From positions 1,262,422-1,326,421 of the forward strand of contig CAJFCJ010000002.1 in the NCBI GenBank assembly GCA_904063045.1: a DNA stretch of 64,000 nt, written 5' to 3'. This document shows positions 59,501 to 64,000 of this stretch, in pieces. Both the position numbers and the translations under genes were made by a program. Numbering within the stretch: position 1 is the stretch's first letter; every line of letters starts with the position of its first letter. Below the pieces are notes generated by a model that did no database searches, was not told the DNA's origin, and was given only the letters and a program-made list of their open reading frames with translations. Origin of the DNA: Dimorphilus gyrociliatus (Eukaryota; Annelida; Polychaeta; Dinophilidae).

Positions 59501-62106
59501 GAGAAATCTAGGGGCCCAGTATGTTAGTAATGGGATAACAACAAGATGTTGACATTCTAATAGGTGATCTTTGTTCCAGGAAAATGGCTGATGTAGGGTC
59601 AATTGTGTCAGCAGTTGTTCTGATAATCTGTAGGCCGCATTCTGGGCGTGATAGCGTTCTCTCATAGCTGATATGTAATTTGTCAAATGCTCCTCCGGAA
59701 CAAAGGGTAATCTATCAATATCATGCCACAAAAGCCAGTTTTTCTCACCAGCGGTGGAAGTAAGGAAATTTGCAAAAGCTCTGATTCCATTCAATTTATC
59801 TAGTGAATATGGCTTTGGCTTCCTTTTGAAAAGAGTATCGCTTTCTTCTTCATCCGATTCTAAAGCTGAATCTTTGTCATCGCCATCATCTATTTCTTCA
59901 ACTTTTTTGTCTTTGTTTTCATTCTCTCTCATTTCTGCCGCTTCCTTTTCTATTAAATCTTGCATTGCCGGTTTTTTAATACAATACACAGCACTATCTA
60001 TTGCGTTACTATCGTAATCGCAATATTTATCATTAGGATATAATTTTCTAATATTTTCATGCTTTGCAACTTGTTCTGGTTCAATGCCTAAGACATCTGC
60101 AAAAGCTTGTTTAATCGCTGTGGCAACGACAACAGCCCCAACGTCGTCCACAGATGAAAATATCAGCGGACCACTTTCTTCTTCAGCATCTTCAGTAGAG
60201 TCTGTTTCATCGGCGAATCGGACACCTGCGGATTTTGGCTGAATATAAACAACACTGCTCTTGTTTTGTAAACAAACAGGTTCTCGAGAAACATCCGGCG
60301 TTGTGACACAAATAGGATCGCTAGGTCTAGGTATAACAGGTTTTGCCGTATGTGCTCTTGAGCCTATTCCACTATCAACTGCAGACAGTGGTCTATTATC
60401 CGATTGTACGGTTTCGGTTTGAGCAACTTGAGCTTGAGCTACCCAGAGTTCAGTCTGAGTCGTTGAAGATTCTCCCAGGCTAACATAAAGGTCTTTTAAT
60501 AGACTCTGTTTAGCTCTTTCTTCCTCATCAACCTGATTAATTTCTGTATCATTAATCGGAATTGGAGATGATTCAGGAGAAGGTGGCCGAGGACGACGTT
60601 CAATTTTATAATTTAAAAACTCTTCGTTTCGTTGACCGTCAGAGAATTCTACTTGAGACAGAAGTTTAGCTAAACGGTACTCAACATAAGTGTCTGACTC
60701 GAGAAAGGCAGGTAAACGTTCGGCTTTAATCCATTCAATTCCTTGCTCTTTATTCAGTGTCTGAAAAGTTAAAAATAGAAAAAATGCATTTTATAATCCA
60801 ACATATGCGCCCTTAATTAATAAAACATTTTCCTTCTTTTCTCTCTTTCTCTCTTTCTCTCTTTCATTCATTTACTCACTTTAACGCTAAATGTAGTATC
60901 GATTTCTATTCTTCCATCATCTTTCGGCTCTTCCATGAGTAATTTTGGAAGGGGTTTGAAAGAATGATGGCGTACTGGATAAAATATTCTGCTCTTCTTC
61001 ATTCCCGATCGAATGGCGGCCTTGATACGTTTTGCAATCTCCTTCTTCTCCGTAGAGACTATCTCGAAGCCTCCAGTATCCCGATTGAAACATAACGGTT
61101 CTGGAAAAGTGGGTAACTGGAGAAATTCGTTGAAATATTCCACAAAAAGGGGATCAGTCACTAACAAATCCTCCTGTAAAAAAAAGAAATTAATTAGCGC
61201 TACTTTGTGTTGGAATATTATGATCTTCGCCTTTTATAAAAGAAATATTTGCTTGTTTTTTTGTTATTAAAATTATTATATACAAAAAATAAAGAGAAAA
61301 AGGTCTTCCATACAAATCTCACTCCTACTCCTTTAAATTCTATTAAATCAGTCATCAAGACTTCAATTGTTATTAATTATTTTACGTTGATAATCTCAAT
61401 TTCCTTTAAATACAGCAACGAATAGTATAAACGTGAATTTGATAGACAAGTAAACTATCGTTGCTATTTGAACACGCAGGCTGTTGGCTAGCGCTTAAGC
61501 GAACTTCTGATAAATCTTATTTAAAAAAAAAATCTATTAGGCCTAAATTAAGAAGTAATTAAAAAAGTAAAGGTATTCTTCAATTTCGTTATCGACCACT
61601 TGTAGTATTTAATAATAATAAAAAAAAACGTAACACAAAGATATAAGAAAAAAAAGGAAACAAAAATGCAGGACGTATAATAGATAAAATTCCTCTCTTA
61701 TTTTTCTCTCTCTTTTTCATTTTATTATCTCCAAGATGTCTTATGAAGGCCTAGATCCATATGTATTATAATAAACTTATAATTAAGAAAGTTATTTAAA
61801 GATTGAGTGTGAGTTGTAGTGTAGGAAGGAAAGAAGGAAAGAGAGAAGAATGAGTATAGAAAGAGAGCGACAGAGAGAGAGAGAGAAAGGAAAAAGGTGT
61901 ATATATATATATATATATATATGAGTGTGAATATGAGAGAGAGAGGACAGTTATAAATATTGACAAAAGTAAATTTAGAGTAAACTTACGAAATTGTTCT
62001 TTTGAACGTCAAGTGAATCTGAAAAAATTGTAGGTTAAATATTGGTTTTGATAAAAAAAAAACACACGAACAAACACTTACCGACATACACAATTTTATT
62101 CGCCAT
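56536..62106 (-). CDS. RGS22: RGS22, multi-RGS-domain protein
   Basis: Eleven exons join in phase: 62106-62082, 62018-61990, 61173-60880, 60760-57896, 57828-57779, 57714-57504, 57433-57337, 57274-56942, 56873-56843, 56768-56720 and 56583-56536, giving 1343 residues (human about 1264). The N-terminus has DPLFVEYFNEFLQLPTFPEP and GIEWIKAERLPAFLESDTY, both diagnostic of RGS22. Four RGS-like folds follow: near 434 (RAFANFL..LLWHDIDRL), near 725 (GRFIEKSGNPLW), near 916 (LEYFRKFLADNYASMDLMCWMDIE, then KYLNKKYFFGVNSPAG) and after 1089 (LNPITSLQFRKFVSL). A charged helical tail ends the protein. Vertebrate RGS22 is expressed in testis and ciliated cells and binds G-alpha subunits; function here is inferred from the family. 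The last three short exons rest on splice logic. Confidence 0.93.
56630..56690. repeat. TA repeat with TACAGTA core in RGS22 intron
   Basis: TATATATACTATATATACAG-type sequence between the last two RGS22 exons, carrying the recurrent TATACAGTATA core. Confidence 0.75.
61840..61945. repeat. GA and TA microsatellites in RGS22 intron 2
   Basis: (GA)n at about 61868-61890 followed by (TA)n at about 61898-61921, and another GA run near 61934. Inside the intron 61174-61989. Confidence 0.85.
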
Positions 62107-63232
62107 TTCAGAAATATAAAACCTGTTTCATAGCCATTACCAACGCCAACCGATAGGTTAATCGATCGTCAATCAATCACTGCAGGGAAAAGAGAAGGTT
62201 ACAAACGGGTCAGAAATGATTATCCCGCCAAAATAGTCAGTCGTCATGGTAAAAATCTAACCTTGTCCGAGTCTATTGCTATCTGTTGAAATTAATTTAT
62301 TAAATAGATAAGGCGATTATATATCGTATTAATAATAAATGCATGAAGGATAGAGGATTAACGATATATCGCCATTTTGAATCTGCTTGGCGACAACGTA
62401 TCTTTGGTAATAAAGTTAACGTTCAATAAAAAAAAATCGAGGAGTGTATAGTAAGGTTTCTTTTGGGAATATTGTTGTTAAAAGCTAATTAAGGCGGTTA
62501 CAAAATTAATTGCCCTTTGTTCTGTCTTTTCAAATCCAATTACGAACCGCAAGACGCACCAAATCAAAGAGAAGACCTATTACATAATCTTTTTAACACT
62601 GTTCTTTGAAGGAACCGCTGTCAAAATGACGAAACGCCCCTTACATAGATCTATATCTAGTTTTCAATAATTCATACAAACTATGTTTGTATTAGCCCAC
62701 ATAAAGTACTACAAACGAGTTTAATCACGTTTTATTCCTAAGTTTTAATGATTTTTTTTAATCTTGTTTATGTTCTTTTTAATATCGATAGTTATTGTTC
62801 TCTAAATAGGTCGACTTTCGTTATCTATCTTTATCCCTTGAAAAAAATCTAATATTTTCTTTTTTGTTATAAGAAAAAGAAAGAAAGGAAAAACAAACAC
62901 TCAATGACGAAAGTAGGGAGGAGCAAAGCTTTGAAAGTTTCCCCACTGAGCTATTCATTCAACGAATGAGTTTTTGGGGGCTGGCTAACGTTAAGTGCTT
63001 TCGAAACGAACGTACTGAACATTTTCACCGATTTTCTGCGCACTCGCCTCTGACCTTTCACTGTTACATGTAACACTCAATTCACTGATACTTTCGGTTG
63101 GCAGGCCCGTCAAGCGATTTCAACGCAAGCCGAGCTGCTTCATATTTAAACGTATCAGCCACAATCGGTCACCAGTCACATACCTGACGTTCTCTCATAC
63201 GCATCTATCTCACGAGGAAAATAAGATTAATT
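62107..63232. other. Divergent intergenic region, RGS22 and the last gene
   Basis: RGS22 promoter side on the left. On the right, 62930-63230 is less AT-rich and contains a TATA-like CATATTTAAA (about 63140-63149) some 85 bp before the next ATG. No exon seen. Confidence 0.4.
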
Positions 63233-63817
63233 ATGGATGTAAATTCGACTCTGTTAAGACTTCATAAGAGATTACAAGAAAAGAGGATGAGAAGAAGATT
63301 GAAGAGATGTAAAGATTCTCCGATGTCTGATATATTCAGATCTCCAATCACGCCTCCTTCTTGCGTGAAACTTCCTCCTCATGAACTGTCTGCCTATCTC
63401 TCTGATTCTCAATATTCTATAACACCTGAGCCATCTCCAAAGACTCCTAAGTCTATTGGAATTCGACGTACCTATACAGTCTCATCGGAAGTTGGTCCTA
63501 TACCTTTTAAAGCATTCGAAGATGAGAAAAAGCCTGGTAGCAACTCGTTCTTAGCCTTATTCCGCCATAAAATGAGAAGTCGCCGAAATCCATCAGGAAG
63601 CGATGTTAGCTTCAGTACAACTAGGACTTCTACAACGACAACAGTCCTGGACAACTCATCAGTATTAGGTGACTTTAAAAATGATAAAGAAAAGAAAAAA
63701 GGCATATTAAGAAAGCTTCGAAGAGTAGGTCGACAATTACGCAAAGCGTCTTCCACAAGGCATTCGACGCCTAAAAAATCTAACGAAGAAAATGTTGTAT
63801 ACCTTGGAGTAGTTTAG
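63233..63817 (+). CDS. Basic Ser/Pro-rich protein, unrecognised
   Basis: A single open exon of 194 residues ends at TAG 63815-63817. It starts with an ATG preceded by GATTAATT and a TATA-like box about 85 bp upstream. The N-terminus is a strongly basic helix (LHKRLQEKRMRRRLKRC). Next comes a proline-directed phosphosite-rich stretch (SPMSD, SPITPPS, TPEPSPKTPKS) and a Ser/Thr-rich segment. The second basic region is KKKGILRKLRRVGRQLRKAS, and the end is VVYLGVV. There is no signal peptide or membrane segment. A polyadenylation signal AATAAA lies at 63901-63906 and an AGATGGCG word at about 63928-63935. I do not recognise the family; it may be lineage-specific. Confidence 0.65.
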   Translation: MDVNSTLLRLHKRLQEKRMRRRLKRCKDSPMSDIFRSPITPPSCVKLPPHELSAYLSDSQYSITPEPSPKTPKSIGIRRTYTVSSEVGPIPFKAFEDEKKPGSNSFLALFRHKMRSRRNPSGSDVSFSTTRTSTTTTVLDNSSVLGDFKNDKEKKKGILRKLRRVGRQLRKASSTRHSTPKKSNEENVVYLGVV

Positions 63818-64000
63818 TAAGATTGTTAATTTTTTTATACTTTTTTTATTGTTTGTTAATTGCTTTTTACTGCCAATGAAATTTGTTTTTTTTTCAAGTG
63901 AATAAAAAGTTGTTATCTATATACTATAGATGGCGTTTTATATCAAATATATGTCTCCATCTGATGGAAGGAGTTTTAGATCTCGCTACTCATTTACATT

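Noticed and set aside
58357-60017. Plus-strand frames opposite the large RGS22 exon
   Set aside because: Antisense shadows; the minus frame carries recognisable RGS22 motifs throughout.

Overview
The window is 64 kb of an AT-rich invertebrate nuclear genome. All protein genes are split by GT-AG introns, most of them only 50-180 nt long, and many neighbours lie a few hundred bases apart. The gene set (ELAV, E75, Myc, viperin, a patched-type protein, RGS22, a stathmin-domain protein) points to a bilaterian, most likely a lophotrochozoan with a compact genome such as a small annelid. That placement is an inference from gene content and architecture, not from a marker gene. Exons were assembled by hand: reading frame, donor and acceptor sites and intron phase had to agree, and family similarity was judged from memory. 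No search was run.

Layout. 3-557: 3' end of an unrecognised acidic protein gene (+). 1559-3892: a head-to-head pair, CMPK2 (-) and RSAD2/viperin (+), with 194 bp between start codons. 4262-4736: a small coiled-coil protein (+). 6771-8671: an ELAV/Hu RNA-binding protein (-). 10024-15898: cytosolic carboxypeptidase 6, AGBL4 (+). 16347-18561: a tRNA-Glu(TTC) cluster with three intronless genes, one gene carrying a 17-nt intron and one decayed copy. 19816-20531: an isochorismatase-fold protein (-). 20844-23035: the nuclear receptor E75 (-). 24204-25721: Myc (-), with a likely non-coding first exon near 26.1 kb. 29215-30310: a STMND1-like stathmin protein (-). 31601-38614: a membrane tyrosine phosphatase with two PTP domains (+, 14 exons). 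39275-41431: a rhodopsin-class peptide GPCR (-). 41925-42462: HYPK (+). 44888-47764: ELMO (+). 48737-52554: a 1251-residue coiled-coil protein (-). 52922-56193: a patched-domain RND protein (-). 56536-62106: RGS22 (-). 63233-63817: an unrecognised basic, serine-rich protein (+).

How the genes relate. The clearest functional unit is CMPK2-RSAD2. CMPK2 is a nucleoside monophosphate kinase that supplies CTP precursors, and viperin converts CTP to the chain terminator ddhCTP. The two genes also adjoin in vertebrates. Here they share one short intergenic region holding a perfect STAT-type palindrome and several GAAAC/GTTTC (IRF-like) elements. The remaining genes look like independent single-gene units.

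Other notable points: the two PTP domains have lost complementary catalytic residues; one tRNA-Glu has an intron at the canonical 37/38 position and a decayed copy has an insert at the same place; a CTCF-like word (AGATGGCG and variants) recurs in non-coding DNA; and TA microsatellites repeatedly contain a TACAGTA/TACTGTA core.
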